From: CAADGU01 sp035444285
Lineage (GTDB): Bacteria; Chloroflexota; Anaerolineae; Promineifilales; Promineifilaceae
Direction: 5' to 3'
DNA: 64,000 nucleotides
Assembly: GCA_035444285.1 (NCBI GenBank)
Contig: DAOMOK010000005.1
Location: forward strand, 310,001 to 374,000
Positions 1-8,489 of the stretch are shown here, one piece after another. The translations under genes and the position numbers were made by a program. The notes below the pieces were generated by a model. The model did no database searches. It saw nothing but the letters and a program-made list of their open reading frames with translations, and was not told the origin of the DNA. Positions within the stretch are counted from its first letter, which is position 1, and each line of letters starts with the position of its first letter.

Positions 1-359
1 GCAAACTCCAGCAAATGGGTGTGACGGTGTATGATGCCGGGATTGAAGCCGTTGAAGGGGAGTCCGGGCATGTACAAGGTGTTCGTATGGGCGACGGCCG
101 TTTGATACCATGTCAGGCAATCTTTGTGGGGACAAAACCACAGCAGCACAGCCCGTTTGCACGCGAAATCGGCTGCCAGTTTACTGAACAAGGCTATGTG
201 CAGGTAGATATGTTGGGGCGCACCAGTGTTCCCAACCTCTATGCGGCGGGTGATATGGTCACGCCCTTTCATCAGATTGTGATGGCCGCAGCTTCGGGAA
301 CGGCGGCGGGCAGTGGGATCAATGCGGACATGGTGTTCAAGGAGTCAGAAAGGCCATAA
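1..359 (+). CDS. FAD-dependent pyridine nucleotide-disulfide oxidoreductase, C-terminal part (thioredoxin-reductase-like)
   Basis: The gene enters from the left edge, and its frame is open from base 3. The visible part carries the family's C-terminal FAD contact, YAAGDMV at about residue 80 of the fragment, followed by an alanine/glycine-rich helix (AAASGTAAG). Family knowledge: these flavoproteins move electrons from NAD(P)H through FAD, and the GD pair contacts the ribityl chain of FAD. The redox-active CxxC and the NAD(P)-binding region would lie upstream of the window, so thioredoxin reductase cannot be told from ferredoxin-NADP reductase or an unassigned relative. It ends cleanly with TAA. 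No partner is visible downstream, where a gene on the opposite strand follows. Confidence 0.75.
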   Translation, partial: KLQQMGVTVYDAGIEAVEGESGHVQGVRMGDGRLIPCQAIFVGTKPQQHSPFAREIGCQFTEQGYVQVDMLGRTSVPNLYAAGDMVTPFHQIVMAAASGTAAGSGINADMVFKESERP

Positions 360-476
360 ACTTGCGTTTCATCGGGTGGCAAGTGGCAGGTGGCAGGTGA
401 CTCTGGTAAAAATCGCCAGCAACTTGCCCCCGGCAACCAGAACGCAAAATGTCAGATGATGCCCTTTGCCAATCTA

Positions 477-944
477 TCAGGGGAAAAGGGTCTCATCGGT
501 CGTCACCCGACGCCACAAGAAAAAGCTCAAACCCAGAATGAAACACAGGTAGCCACCCACCAGGAGAAGGTACAGCAGGCGCAGCCACAAAGGAGTGCCG
601 TAACCGCTCAGTGCGGAGATGTAAAAGATGAAAGCGGCCAGCCAGCTTATCCAGAAGCCCAGCAAAATGGGATTGATACGCCGTCTGAGCGGCAGCAGAC
701 GCCAGGTGGGGGAAATGAGCAGCAGAAAGGAAACGGCCGGCGGCCCCAAAAAGAGCATGAACCAGAGGAAAAATCCTTCTCGCCCCAGGTAATCGGTTGC
801 GTCGGAAAATGCAAACAGAAGAAAGGTCAGGGCCGCCCCCAGCGCCAGATACAGGATGCGCAATATGGACTCTAGCTGGCGTTGCAGGGAAACGGCCGTT
901 GCCGATTCCAGTAACTCTTCATGATCAAAAAGATGTTGTTTCAT
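477..944 (-). CDS. Four-helix membrane protein cotranscribed with a PadR regulator
   Basis: A 155-residue protein with about four hydrophobic segments: residues ~30-50 (ILYLALGAALTFLLFAFS), ~60-80, ~93-112 and ~120-142. The N-terminus is amphipathic and the C-terminus is short and basic. I do not recognise a named family. The start is supported by a GGAGA about 7 nt upstream. It lies 2 bp downstream of the stop codon of the PadR-type gene, so the two are almost certainly cotranscribed. Family context: PadR regulators often control an adjacent membrane protein or exporter, so a role in envelope stress or export is an inference. A similar PadR plus membrane-protein arrangement recurs at 42.6-45 kb. 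Confidence 0.7.
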   Translation of the reverse strand: MKQHLFDHEELLESATAVSLQRQLESILRILYLALGAALTFLLFAFSDATDYLGREGFFLWFMLFLGPPAVSFLLLISPTWRLLPLRRRINPILLGFWISWLAAFIFYISALSGYGTPLWLRLLYLLLVGGYLCFILGLSFFLWRRVTTDETLFP

Positions 945-946
945 GG

Positions 947-1318
947 TTATTCTCCGTCTTTTACAGAATCAATTGCTGCTGCCACATCGGGCCGGGCAAA
1001 AATACGAATGTTGCGTTCAATAAAACGCGCCAACAACTGCTGACCTGATGACGTGAGTGTGTAGTAACGGCGCGGCGGCCCCACATCCGAGTTTTGTGTC
1101 TGGCTTTGAATCAGGCCATTCTCTTCAAAGCGTTTGAGCGCCCGGTAGATGCTCTTTTCATCGGCCGTCACCGTCCCCTGGCTCATCTCGGCAATCATCG
1201 CCGTCATTTCATAAGCGTAGGCGGTACGGCCGTGCAGCAGCAGAAGCATCCAAAAAGAGAGCAATCCCTTTTTATAGTTGTCTTCCCACTGTTGTAACAG
1301 GTCATCTAATTGCGCCAT
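947..1318 (-). CDS. PadR family transcriptional regulator
   Basis: A 123-residue winged-helix protein beginning MAQLDDLL; the frame is open further upstream but without a good start. PadR features are FWMLLLLHGRTAYAYEMTAMI (helix 1 and 2), DEKSIYRALKRFEENGLIQ (recognition helix) and GPPRRYYTLTSSGQQLL (wing). The C-terminal helix probably mediates dimerisation. PadR proteins are mostly repressors that sense small molecules and control neighbouring genes. The membrane-protein gene directly downstream is the likely target. I found no convincing palindromic operator in front of it, unlike the second PadR gene in this window. Confidence 0.85.
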   Translation of the reverse strand: MAQLDDLLQQWEDNYKKGLLSFWMLLLLHGRTAYAYEMTAMIAEMSQGTVTADEKSIYRALKRFEENGLIQSQTQNSDVGPPRRYYTLTSSGQQLLARFIERNIRIFARPDVAAAIDSVKDGE

Positions 1319-1740
1319 ACTGTCATTACACCGACTATTGTACCGTTGGTTGAATACCACTGCCGGTAGAATACAGGTGTTTACGGCCGTTGTCAAGGGA
1401 CCCACCTTTGCTCGCCGGAACCCCTGTGATTCACCACATCACGGCCGTCCCCCATCCCATCCCATCCACCCCTCGCCCCGGTGGTCAGAAACGGCCGTGA
1501 CCCTCAACGACATCACCTTGCCCGAATGAGACAGTGGGAGGCACGGCCGTCCCCCTCTTTATCCCCTCACCACATCAGGGAAGGGGCACGGCCGTCATCC
1601 CCCACACCACACAAAAAAGCACGGCCGTAGGGAGGTACGGCCGTGCTGTTAATAATTACACTGCTGCTGGTCGAGCGATGGCCGTGTTATATCAGCAGTT
1701 CTGGGTGATTATCTGCTAGAAAACTGGGCCGAAGGAGAAA
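1319..1740. other. Gene-free region dense in ACGGCCGT octamers, with one copy of a ~48-bp direct repeat
   Basis: No convincing gene is seen. The stretch holds about eight copies of ACGGCCGT, including a close pair near 1622-1645. It also holds a segment (about 1494-1541) that recurs almost unchanged at about 2674-2722 on the far side of the first DUF433/DUF5615 pair. Both copies contain the string GACATCACCTTGCCC. The paired-octamer unit at 1622-1645 likewise recurs near 2496-2521. The promoter of the PadR gene should lie at the left end. Confidence 0.6.
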
Positions 1741-2088
1741 CTACAGCGGCAAACGTTGAATCTGATTCACCCACTCCGGTGCTGAACTGCAAGTTGCAAT
1801 GATCAGCAAATCTTCAATTACCGACCTGATAGATAGTGTGTCACTGACCACAATCACACCAGCTACCATTTCTTCTGCACCTATCCGTTCGTAAGCATAC
1901 TGGGGAACCGTTTTTTCATCGTGGGTCAGCAGAATACGCCCTTCACGTGCAGCCCATTCCAGAACGATGGAATCGTCAGCGCCAGCTATTGCTGTATCCT
2001 GAATACGCACGACATCCAAATCGGGTAGGTGACGTTGCAGGCCACGCAGGATGCGATTGTCGAAGTTCTCATCGGCCGCGAATTTCAT
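1741..2088 (-). CDS. DUF5615 family PIN-like protein (putative toxin of a DUF433/DUF5615 pair)
   Basis: A 115-residue protein with a PIN-like acidic pattern: FAADENFDNRIL at the N-terminus, ADDSIVLEWAAREGRILLTHDEKT in the middle (conserved LTHDE), and a C-terminal VIVVSDTLSIRSVIEDLL. DUF5615 (COG4634) proteins resemble PIN/Mut7-C nucleases and are usually encoded next to DUF433 proteins. The start overlaps the end of the upstream DUF433 gene by 4 bp (ATGA), so translation is coupled. Toxicity is inferred from family and arrangement. Confidence 0.85.
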   Translation of the reverse strand: MKFAADENFDNRILRGLQRHLPDLDVVRIQDTAIAGADDSIVLEWAAREGRILLTHDEKTVPQYAYERIGAEEMVAGVIVVSDTLSIRSVIEDLLIIATCSSAPEWVNQIQRLPL

Positions 2089-2435
2089 TCGGCCACTGGT
2101 TTCCCTGCGGCCTGGTGGCGGGCCAGTAAACGTTCGCGGAATAGCTGGTAATCAGGCGCAGACTCAATCTCGCGCCAGATTTCCCGCGCTTCTTCTTTTT
2201 GTTGGTGGAGGTAATGATTCACGGCCGTCTGGTTATTCAGGTAATAAGAAATGACCGCGTAAACGTCGGCCAACTTCAGAGCCGGGTAATGACTGACGAT
2301 CTCTTCGGCTGTGTGCCCCTGATCGAAGGCGTGAACAATGGTGTCCAACGTGATGCGCGTGCCACCAATGCGGATAACACCATCCCGATCAATATGCAAA
2401 GGGGGAGATTGTGCTTCAACTATCAATGTCATCAT
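2085..2435 (-). CDS. DUF433 family protein (putative antitoxin)
   Basis: A 116-residue protein with the DUF433 signature: IDRDGVIRIGGTRITLDTIVHAFDQGHTAEEIVSHYPALKLADVYAVISYYL at residues ~17-68. This is a small helix-turn-helix-like domain (COG2442) often paired with a DUF5615 PIN-like protein. A longer-than-usual charged tail (~45 residues) follows. A GAGG sits 5-8 nt before the two adjacent Met codons. It is the first gene of a two-gene operon with a 4-bp overlap. The antitoxin and autoregulator role is inferred from the family. Confidence 0.85.
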   Translation of the reverse strand: MMTLIVEAQSPPLHIDRDGVIRIGGTRITLDTIVHAFDQGHTAEEIVSHYPALKLADVYAVISYYLNNQTAVNHYLHQQKEEAREIWREIESAPDYQLFRERLLARHQAAGKPVAE

Positions 2436-2882
2436 ATCACCTCGGCGAAATTATAACACGAAACCGACCGTTACCCCCACTACCCCATCTCGTCACGGCC
2501 GTAGGGAGCTACGGCCGTACAGGGTTTTGTTCGCCGGTGAAACTGTGAATGTGGCCTTGCCGGGAATGTGGCCTTGCCGGGAATGAGGCGCAGCCGGGAT
2601 GCGAGGAGGCCACAGCTACCGAAGACGATTGACTATCCACCAGTATCGAAGGAATTGAGCGTTCAGGGAATCACGGCCGTGACCCCTGACGACATCACCT
2701 TGCCCAAATGAGACGGTGGGGGTCACTTTACCGCCTGCTGTTAGCGGCTGATCATTTGCAACAGCCCGGCAAACCAGACATCCTCATGGTCAAACGGCTT
2801 GTGTGATGTTAGTCGGCTTGTAGGGGGCGACCCCATTAACTTTTCAGCAGGGAAATCAGGCAGGTTTTGTTGTGGGCATGGC
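2436..2882. other. Gene-free region with octamers and the second copy of the direct repeat
   Basis: This region separates the two DUF433/DUF5615 modules. It holds a paired ACGGCCGT unit (about 2496-2521) matching the one at 1622-1645. It also has a short tandem duplication around 2548-2584 (AATGTGGCCTTGCCGGG twice), another octamer near 2673, and the second copy of the ~48-bp repeat at about 2674-2722. No gene is supported. Confidence 0.55.
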
Positions 2883-3218
2883 TCATAAGTATTCAACGTG
2901 GTTTTCCATATCAGCTGCTGTGTAAACAAAACAGAGAATTTCTAGCTTCTTGACCCAATCACCAATGGTTTGATTCTGTTGAATCCCAAATACGATCCCG
3001 GCATGCACCTGCCCATCTTGGGCCATCCGTAGAAAATCAGCATCTGTCGTCACCAAAACACGATTCAATCTGGTAGCTCGTGACAGGTGGTGGCTATCTT
3101 CGTCACCCAGAAAGCCAAGATCACGGACACATACGGCATCAATCCCTCGTAGACACAGTTGTTGCGCAATCTTGGGGCTGAGGTTCTCATCCAAATAAAG
3201 GCTGATGGCGGCTTCCAA
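2883..3218 (-). CDS. DUF5615 family PIN-like protein, second copy
   Basis: A 111-residue protein. LYLDENLSPKIAQQLCLRGIDAVCVRDLG is the typical DUF5615 opening (LDEN acidic cluster), followed by NRVLVTTDADFLRMA, the conserved TxDxDF motif of PIN-like nucleases. It is closer to the family norm than the first copy at 1741-2088. It overlaps the upstream DUF433 gene by 32 bp, so the pair is translationally coupled. Having two such pairs side by side suggests duplication or accretion in a toxin-antitoxin hotspot. Nuclease activity is inferred. Confidence 0.87.
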   Translation of the reverse strand: MEAAISLYLDENLSPKIAQQLCLRGIDAVCVRDLGFLGDEDSHHLSRATRLNRVLVTTDADFLRMAQDGQVHAGIVFGIQQNQTIGDWVKKLEILCFVYTAADMENHVEYL

Positions 3219-3492
3219 CCTTTGCTTCCTTCATGGATTGAGCTAACTGGCGACGTTGCTGAATGGTGACGTCAATCTCTTTTTTGTGCTCGTAATAATA
3301 AGCCAGCGCTGCGTACACTTCTGGTAGTGAAAGCTCATAGTCAGCAGCAATTTCCTCAGGCTCTTGCCCACCAACGACTCTGGCCGTCGCAATAACAGCC
3401 ACTTCAAGGGAGGTACCGGCGATACAAGGACGGCCGTTACGAACTTGCGGATTTGTAGTAATCAGGTTGATGCTTTGTACCGTTTCCATCAA
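3187..3492 (-). CDS. DUF433 family protein, second copy (putative antitoxin)
   Basis: A 101-residue protein. NPQVRNGRPCIAGTSLEVAVIATARVVGGQEPEEIAADYELSLPEVYAALAYYYEHKKEID at residues ~15-75 is a canonical DUF433 domain (pattern xGRPxIxGTR/S..., then EIAxDY...L...V..AL.YY). A GGAGGAGT-type ribosome binding site lies directly upstream of the start. It is first in a two-gene unit with the DUF5615 gene. The antitoxin and repressor function is a family-based inference. Confidence 0.87.
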   Translation of the reverse strand: MMETVQSINLITTNPQVRNGRPCIAGTSLEVAVIATARVVGGQEPEEIAADYELSLPEVYAALAYYYEHKKEIDVTIQQRRQLAQSMKEAKVGSRHQPLFG

Positions 3493-3707
3493 ATACTCCT
3501 CCAGGCGTTGCCAGTAGTTTACCAGGAACTTTGCTTTTATTATATGAGGAAATGGGGCGGGGGAAATGAGGCGGCTGATTACTTGCCTCAGTTGCAGATT
3601 TTATTGACATAAGGATCATAAGCATCGGGCTTACTTGTAATGCCTGATGTTTGAATGCGGTTGACCAATCACCCCCTCACCTCATCATCTGCTCACCAGA
3701 TCACATA

Positions 3708-6599
3708 TCAGGCACGGCCGTTCAAATACCCCTGCAAAAACTGACCCGTATACGACTGCTCGACCTGCGCCACTTCCTCTGGCGTGCCCTGGGCAATCAC
3801 CTCGCCGCCCCGGTCGCCCCCCTCCGGCCCCATGTCAATCAGCGTGTCCGCTACCTTGATGATGTCCAGATTGTGCTCAATGATGATGACCGTGTTCCCC
3901 TTATCCACCAGCCGGTTCAAAGCCACGATCAACTTGGCCACATCGTGTGAATGCAGCCCCACGCTCGGCTCATCCAGAATGTAAATGGTGCGCCCGGTGG
4001 CAATTTTGGACAACTCCCGGCTCAATTTAATGCGCTGCGCCTCGCCGCCGCTGAGGGTGGGCGCCGGCTGGCCGAGCGTAATGTAACCCAACCCCACATC
4101 CATCATGGTCTGCAATTTGCGGGCGATGGGCGGGAAGTTCTCGAAGAATTGCCGCCCTTCCTCCACGCTCAAATCCAGCACTTCGGCAATGTTTAGCCCC
4201 TTGTAGCGCACTTGCAGCGTCTCCCGGTTATAGCGTGTGCCATGACACACATCACAAGGCACGTAAATGTCCGGCAGGAACTGCATCTCAATCCGGTTCT
4301 GCCCCTGCCCCTCACACGCTTCGCAGCGGCCGCCTTTCACATTAAAACTGAAACGCCCTGCCTTGTAACCGCGCACTTTGCTCTCCGGCAAATTGGTGAA
4401 CAGGTCGCGGATGGGGTTGAACAGGTTGGTATAGGTCGCCGGGTTGGAACGGGGGGTACGGCCGATGGGCGACTGGTCAATCTCAATCACCTTATCCAAA
4501 TGTTCTAGCCCTTCAATCGCCTGGTGTTTGCCCGGCAGCACCTTGGATTTGTAAAAGTGTTGGTTCAGCTTTTTAGCCAACACCTCAATCAGAAACGAGC
4601 TTTTGCCGCTGCCGCTAACACCCGTCACGCAGACAAACTGGCCCAACGGGATGCAAATATCTGTGCCTTTCAAATTATTCTCGGTGGCGGCAATGACTTT
4701 GATAAATTCGCCCGTGCCTTTGCGCCGTTTGCGGGGTACGGGGATGCGTGTACGGCCGCTCAGATACGCCCCGGTAATGGAGTTTTCGTTGGCTGCCACC
4801 GCTTCCGGCGTACCTTCGGCGACCACTTCGCCGCCATGCAGCCCGGCGCCCGGCCCCAGGTCTATCAGCCAGTCGGCGGCGCGCATGGTGTCTTCGTCGT
4901 GTTCCACCACCAGGACGGTGTTGCCCAGGTCGCGCATCCCTTTCAAGGTGTGGATGAGGCGGGCATTGTCTCGCTGGTGTAGGCCAATGCTCGGCTCGTC
5001 TAACACGTACAAAACGCCCATGAGCTGGCTGCCAATTTGCGTAGCCAGGCGGATGCGCTGCCCTTCGCCGCCGGAAAGCGTACCGGCGGCCCGATCTAGC
5101 GTCAGGTAATCCAGCCCCACGTTGACCATAAACTGTACCCGGTCGCCGATCTCTTTGAGGATGGGGCGGGCAATCAACTGCTGGCGCGGGGTGAGGGGGG
5201 AGTCTGTTTCGTGGCGTAGCTGGTTAACCCAGGGCAGGAGGTGGATCACGGCCGTCCTCACCACCGCATTGATCGTCTGCCCCTCAATATCCACCGCCCG
5301 CGCCACCGGATTCAGCCGCGAACCGCCGCACGTCTCGCAGGGCATATCCACCATGAACTCTTCCAGCTTGTCGCGCACATAATCGGAGGTGCTTTCGTGG
5401 TAACGCCGCCACAGGTTGGGCACCACGCCTTCATATTTGGTGCGATACTCCCGTTTGTCGCCATCACGGTTGACATAATACACCACAATATCTTCCTGAC
5501 CACTGCCATGCAGCAAGATGTGCAGTTGGGCATCCGTCAGGTTTTTGACGGGCACGTTGGTGGGGATGTTGAAGTGGGTAGCGGTCGCCTTCAATATCTG
5601 CCAGTAATACCCCTGCCGATCCTCCGTCGGCCAGCCAATAATCGCCCCATCTTCCAATGAGAGATCCTTATTGGGCATTACCAGGTCAGGGTCAATTTGT
5701 TTGGTGGTGCCCAAACCCTGGCAGGCCGGGCAGGCCCCGTGTGGGCTGTTGAAGCTAAAGGTGCGCGGCTCAATTTCGGGGATGCTGGTGCCGTCATACG
5801 GGCAGTACAAATGCTCCGAATACAACTGGTCGCTCTGGTTTTCCGGGTCGGTGACATCGTTGATGATGACGATGCCGCTGCCCAGCCGCAGCGCCGTTTC
5901 AATGGAGTCCGTCAGCCGGGTGCGGGCTGCCTGCGCCTCTTCGCTCTCGTCGTGTGACTCGTGGCGGATCACCAGCCGGTCTACCACCGCTTCAATGCTG
6001 TGATTTTTATACCGATCCAATTCGATCTCGTCGTCAACGGCGCGTACCTCGCCGTTCACCCGCACGCGCACAAAACCCGCTTTGCGCACATCGTCAAAGA
6101 TGCCTTCGTGGCGGCCTTTGCGGTCGCGGATCAGGGGGGCCAATATCTGGATACGGCCGTTCACGGGCATTTGGGCCACCGCATCCACAATTTGTTCGGC
6201 CGATTGGGGACTGACGGGACGGCCACATTCCGGGCAGTGGGGTGTGCCCACGCGGGCGTAAAGCAGGCGCAGATAATCGTAAATCTCCGTCACGGTGCCC
6301 ACTGTCGAGCGCGGATTGTGGCTGACCCCTTTCTGGTCAATGGAAACGGCCGGGCTGAGTCCCTCAATCTGGTCAACGTCTGGTTTTTCCATTTGCCCCA
6401 AAAATTGACGGGCGTAGGCGGAGAGGGATTCCACGTAGCGCCGCTGCCCTTCGGCGAAGATGGTGTCGAAGGCCAGCGAGGATTTGCCGGAGCCGGACAG
6501 TCCGGTGAGAACAACCAGCTTGTCGCGGGGGATTTCCACGGTGATGTTTTTCAGGTTATGGGCGCGTGCGCCGCGCACGATAATTTTGTCTAAAGACAT
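3708..6599 (-). CDS. uvrA: UvrABC excinuclease subunit A
   Basis: The 963-residue length is typical of UvrA, the damage-sensing ABC-type ATPase of nucleotide excision repair, which loads UvrB at lesions. Both ATPase halves are intact. Walker A 1 is GLSGSGKSS (residues 33-41) with signature LSGGEGQRIRLA. Walker A 2 is GVSGSGKSS (~660) with signature LSGGEAQRIKLS, and both halves end in VLDEPSIGLH/ILDEPSVGLH. Zinc modules: CETCGG, and CEAC-x-VPCDVC in the second half. In the first zinc module the usual second Cys is Asp (CPYDGTS), so that finger may bind zinc poorly; such drift is known in other UvrA proteins. The start MSLDKIIVRGAR is canonical. It is monocistronic here. Confidence 0.98.
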   Translation of the reverse strand: MSLDKIIVRGARAHNLKNITVEIPRDKLVVLTGLSGSGKSSLAFDTIFAEGQRRYVESLSAYARQFLGQMEKPDVDQIEGLSPAVSIDQKGVSHNPRSTVGTVTEIYDYLRLLYARVGTPHCPECGRPVSPQSAEQIVDAVAQMPVNGRIQILAPLIRDRKGRHEGIFDDVRKAGFVRVRVNGEVRAVDDEIELDRYKNHSIEAVVDRLVIRHESHDESEEAQAARTRLTDSIETALRLGSGIVIINDVTDPENQSDQLYSEHLYCPYDGTSIPEIEPRTFSFNSPHGACPACQGLGTTKQIDPDLVMPNKDLSLEDGAIIGWPTEDRQGYYWQILKATATHFNIPTNVPVKNLTDAQLHILLHGSGQEDIVVYYVNRDGDKREYRTKYEGVVPNLWRRYHESTSDYVRDKLEEFMVDMPCETCGGSRLNPVARAVDIEGQTINAVVRTAVIHLLPWVNQLRHETDSPLTPRQQLIARPILKEIGDRVQFMVNVGLDYLTLDRAAGTLSGGEGQRIRLATQIGSQLMGVLYVLDEPSIGLHQRDNARLIHTLKGMRDLGNTVLVVEHDEDTMRAADWLIDLGPGAGLHGGEVVAEGTPEAVAANENSITGAYLSGRTRIPVPRKRRKGTGEFIKVIAATENNLKGTDICIPLGQFVCVTGVSGSGKSSFLIEVLAKKLNQHFYKSKVLPGKHQAIEGLEHLDKVIEIDQSPIGRTPRSNPATYTNLFNPIRDLFTNLPESKVRGYKAGRFSFNVKGGRCEACEGQGQNRIEMQFLPDIYVPCDVCHGTRYNRETLQVRYKGLNIAEVLDLSVEEGRQFFENFPPIARKLQTMMDVGLGYITLGQPAPTLSGGEAQRIKLSRELSKIATGRTIYILDEPSVGLHSHDVAKLIVALNRLVDKGNTVIIIEHNLDIIKVADTLIDMGPEGGDRGGEVIAQGTPEEVAQVEQSYTGQFLQGYLNGRA

Positions 6600-6724
6600 G
6601 TTATTTCTTTATAACGCAGAGACGCGGAGGCGCAGAAGAAGGAGGGGTCTCAGCGTTTATTGATGGTTTGTTTTAAGCAATCGGGGATTCTACCACGTGA
6701 CGCGCGGGTAGACCATTAGGGGAA

Positions 6725-6820
6725 GATGCGTAATTCGTAATTCGTAATTCGTGATGCGTAATCCGTAATCGGATAACGGGTCACGGGTTACGGGTCACGG
6801 GTCACGGGTCACGGATTACT
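6725..6820. repeat. Heptamer-unit array between uvrA and the M28 peptidase gene
   Basis: About thirteen degenerate 7-bp units in register, grading from GTAATTC through GTAATCC/GTAATCG to GGTCACG/GGTTACG. The left and right halves are partly complementary (GTAATCC against GGTTACG), so the transcript can fold back. The stop codon of the M28 gene (6809-6811, minus strand) lies inside the array. It probably acts as a 3' hairpin. See the finding on heptamer arrays. Confidence 0.85.
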
Positions 6821-8185
6821 GGCTGTCTGAACGGCCGGCTCTACAAGCACTTCGCGGGTGAATGGGCTGACACGGCCGTACCCATCCAGCGCCGCCACAC
6901 TAACCGCATACGTTGCCCCCGCATCAAAACCTGTCAAAGCAATATCTCCCGCTTCCCGCGCCCGTACAAACCGAAAAGCCGGGTAACGTTCCTGAGCCGC
7001 CGGACGAAAAGCAATCACATACCCTGCCGCCGTTGGGTCAACCGGCCAATTCAGGCGATACTGTCCCGGCTCGTTCATTGCCCGAATCAACGGCACTTCC
7101 GGCGTAGCCGGCGAACCGGCCAGGTTGGCCACTACGGCTACATTCATCTGTACCACCTGCTGTAAATAACGATAATCAATTTGTGACCAGGTGTCGCGGC
7201 GGGAATTGAGCAAATCGGGGTTTTCAATGGACTGTGTCAGGCGAATGGCGGGCATACCGGCATTCACAAACTCGCGGTGGTCACCATAACGCCCTTCTCG
7301 ATCCAGGGCATCAATTAAATGGATGGGAAAGGTAGGCACATATAGCCCGGCCACATATTCGTAGTAACGGGCCAGTTCGCCATGCGGGGATTGGCGTAGT
7401 TCAGTGGCAAACAAGCGAATGTTTTGGGGGATGCCCGCTTCGCCGCCTACACCATCATAGTTAATGGCGGCAATCACATCCTTTCCACTTAAAAAAGTCT
7501 CTTGCACAAACAGGCGCGTCCCCTGTGTATCTTGTTCTTCGGCGGCGCTGGCCAGGAAGATGATGGTCTGGTTCCATTCGCGGGAACTAAGCAGCCGGGC
7601 GGTTTCTAACAGCAGGGCGATGCCACTGCCGTTGTCATTGGCGCCAGGCGCCAGGCTGACGCCATCGGTGGCTTCAACGGGGCGCGTGTCATAGTGGGCC
7701 ATAATGACGATGACGTCATTGCTGCCGGATGTGCCCGGCAGCGTAGCCATCACGTTCCAGCCCTCGGTGGCAAACCCAAAGTAGTAAACGGGGAATTTTT
7801 GGAACTGTACTTGCAGACGGCCGTTGCCCACCCGCTGAAATTCATTAAAAATCCACTGCCGCGCGGCGCCAATGCCAAAGGTCGGGTTGTCGGTGGCGCT
7901 AAAGGTATTGCGCGTGCCAAAACTTTCCACCGCCTGCACATAGCCCATGAGCTGCTGCTGGGACACGGCCGTGACCAGACTGGCAATATCCGGGTCTACC
8001 GCCGGCACCACATCACTCACCGGGTCAAACACCAGTTCGCCAGAAGGGGCAAGAGCCAGTGACCAGGGTTGGGCCGTAGCTACCGGCGTTGGCAGCGGCG
8101 TTTCTTCGAGCATCTGGCCCATTGAACAGGCCGATAGCCATATAAGAAACAGACTGTACAGAACAAATTTCTTCTTTCGTATCAT
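6809..8185 (-). CDS. M28 family zinc metallopeptidase, lipoprotein, with C-terminal fibronectin-III-like domain
   Basis: A 458-residue secreted lipoprotein with lipobox LSAC (Cys20) after a basic, hydrophobic signal. The peptidase core shows the M28 metal ligands: AHYDTRP (His, Asp bridge), PGANDNGSG (Asp), AAEEQDTQGT (catalytic and ligand Glu pair), NYDGVGG (Asp) and GDHREFVNAGMPAIRLT (His). Residues ~375-455 resemble a fibronectin type III module (RLNWPVDPTAAGYVIAFR ... YAVSVAALDGYGRVS). M28 enzymes are aminopeptidases or carboxypeptidases, and this one would degrade peptides at the cell surface. Its last codons and stop run into the heptamer array. The downstream spacing to uvrA does not suggest an operon. 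Confidence 0.93.
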   Translation of the reverse strand: MIRKKKFVLYSLFLIWLSACSMGQMLEETPLPTPVATAQPWSLALAPSGELVFDPVSDVVPAVDPDIASLVTAVSQQQLMGYVQAVESFGTRNTFSATDNPTFGIGAARQWIFNEFQRVGNGRLQVQFQKFPVYYFGFATEGWNVMATLPGTSGSNDVIVIMAHYDTRPVEATDGVSLAPGANDNGSGIALLLETARLLSSREWNQTIIFLASAAEEQDTQGTRLFVQETFLSGKDVIAAINYDGVGGEAGIPQNIRLFATELRQSPHGELARYYEYVAGLYVPTFPIHLIDALDREGRYGDHREFVNAGMPAIRLTQSIENPDLLNSRRDTWSQIDYRYLQQVVQMNVAVVANLAGSPATPEVPLIRAMNEPGQYRLNWPVDPTAAGYVIAFRPAAQERYPAFRFVRAREAGDIALTGFDAGATYAVSVAALDGYGRVSPFTREVLVEPAVQTASNP

Positions 8186-8340
8186 ACTGGCGCGGATTAT
8201 ACGTGGTTTTGGCGCAGATTGGTTGTGATTTTGATGAGGAAATTCGTTGACTTAATAGAACGCATGTGCTATTATTCTTTTCAGACATACAAACCCTCTT
8301 CCCTCTTCTCAACACATACCCTCTTCCCCCTCCCCTTGTG

Positions 8341-8370
8341 GCGCCGGCAAGATGCGACCCTTGCCGGCGC
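8341..8370. terminator. GC-rich hairpin (no U tract)
   Basis: A perfect 11-bp stem, GCGCCGGCAAG / CTTGCCGGCGC, with an 8-9-nt loop. It lies in the 283-bp spacer between the divergent M28 gene and the membrane-protein gene at 8490. There is no T run on either side, so it is a hairpin of uncertain function rather than a classical intrinsic terminator. Confidence 0.5.
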
Positions 8371-8432
8371 TACTCCTCTCTCTAGCACACATCACTACCG
8401 GCGGCAGAAGGTATCAGGGAAACAAAAAATTC

Positions 8433-8466
8433 AGACCTGACAGGTTTCAGAAAACCTGCCAGGTCT
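8433..8466. repeat. Palindromic repeat, AGACCTGACAGGT family
   Basis: An inverted repeat with arms AGACCTGACAGGTTT / AAACCTGCCAGGTCT around a short core (CAGA). Relatives are at 15321-15354, 28296-28331 and 30894-30927. This copy lies immediately upstream of a coding region. Confidence 0.8.
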
Positions 8467-8489
8467 AGATGGTTTCAGGAACATCTATC

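Noticed and set aside
6725..6820. CRISPR-like array
   Set aside because: The 7-bp units are contiguous, degenerate and lack spacers. The same holds for the other heptamer arrays and the 9-bp repeat at 26803. No cas genes are present.
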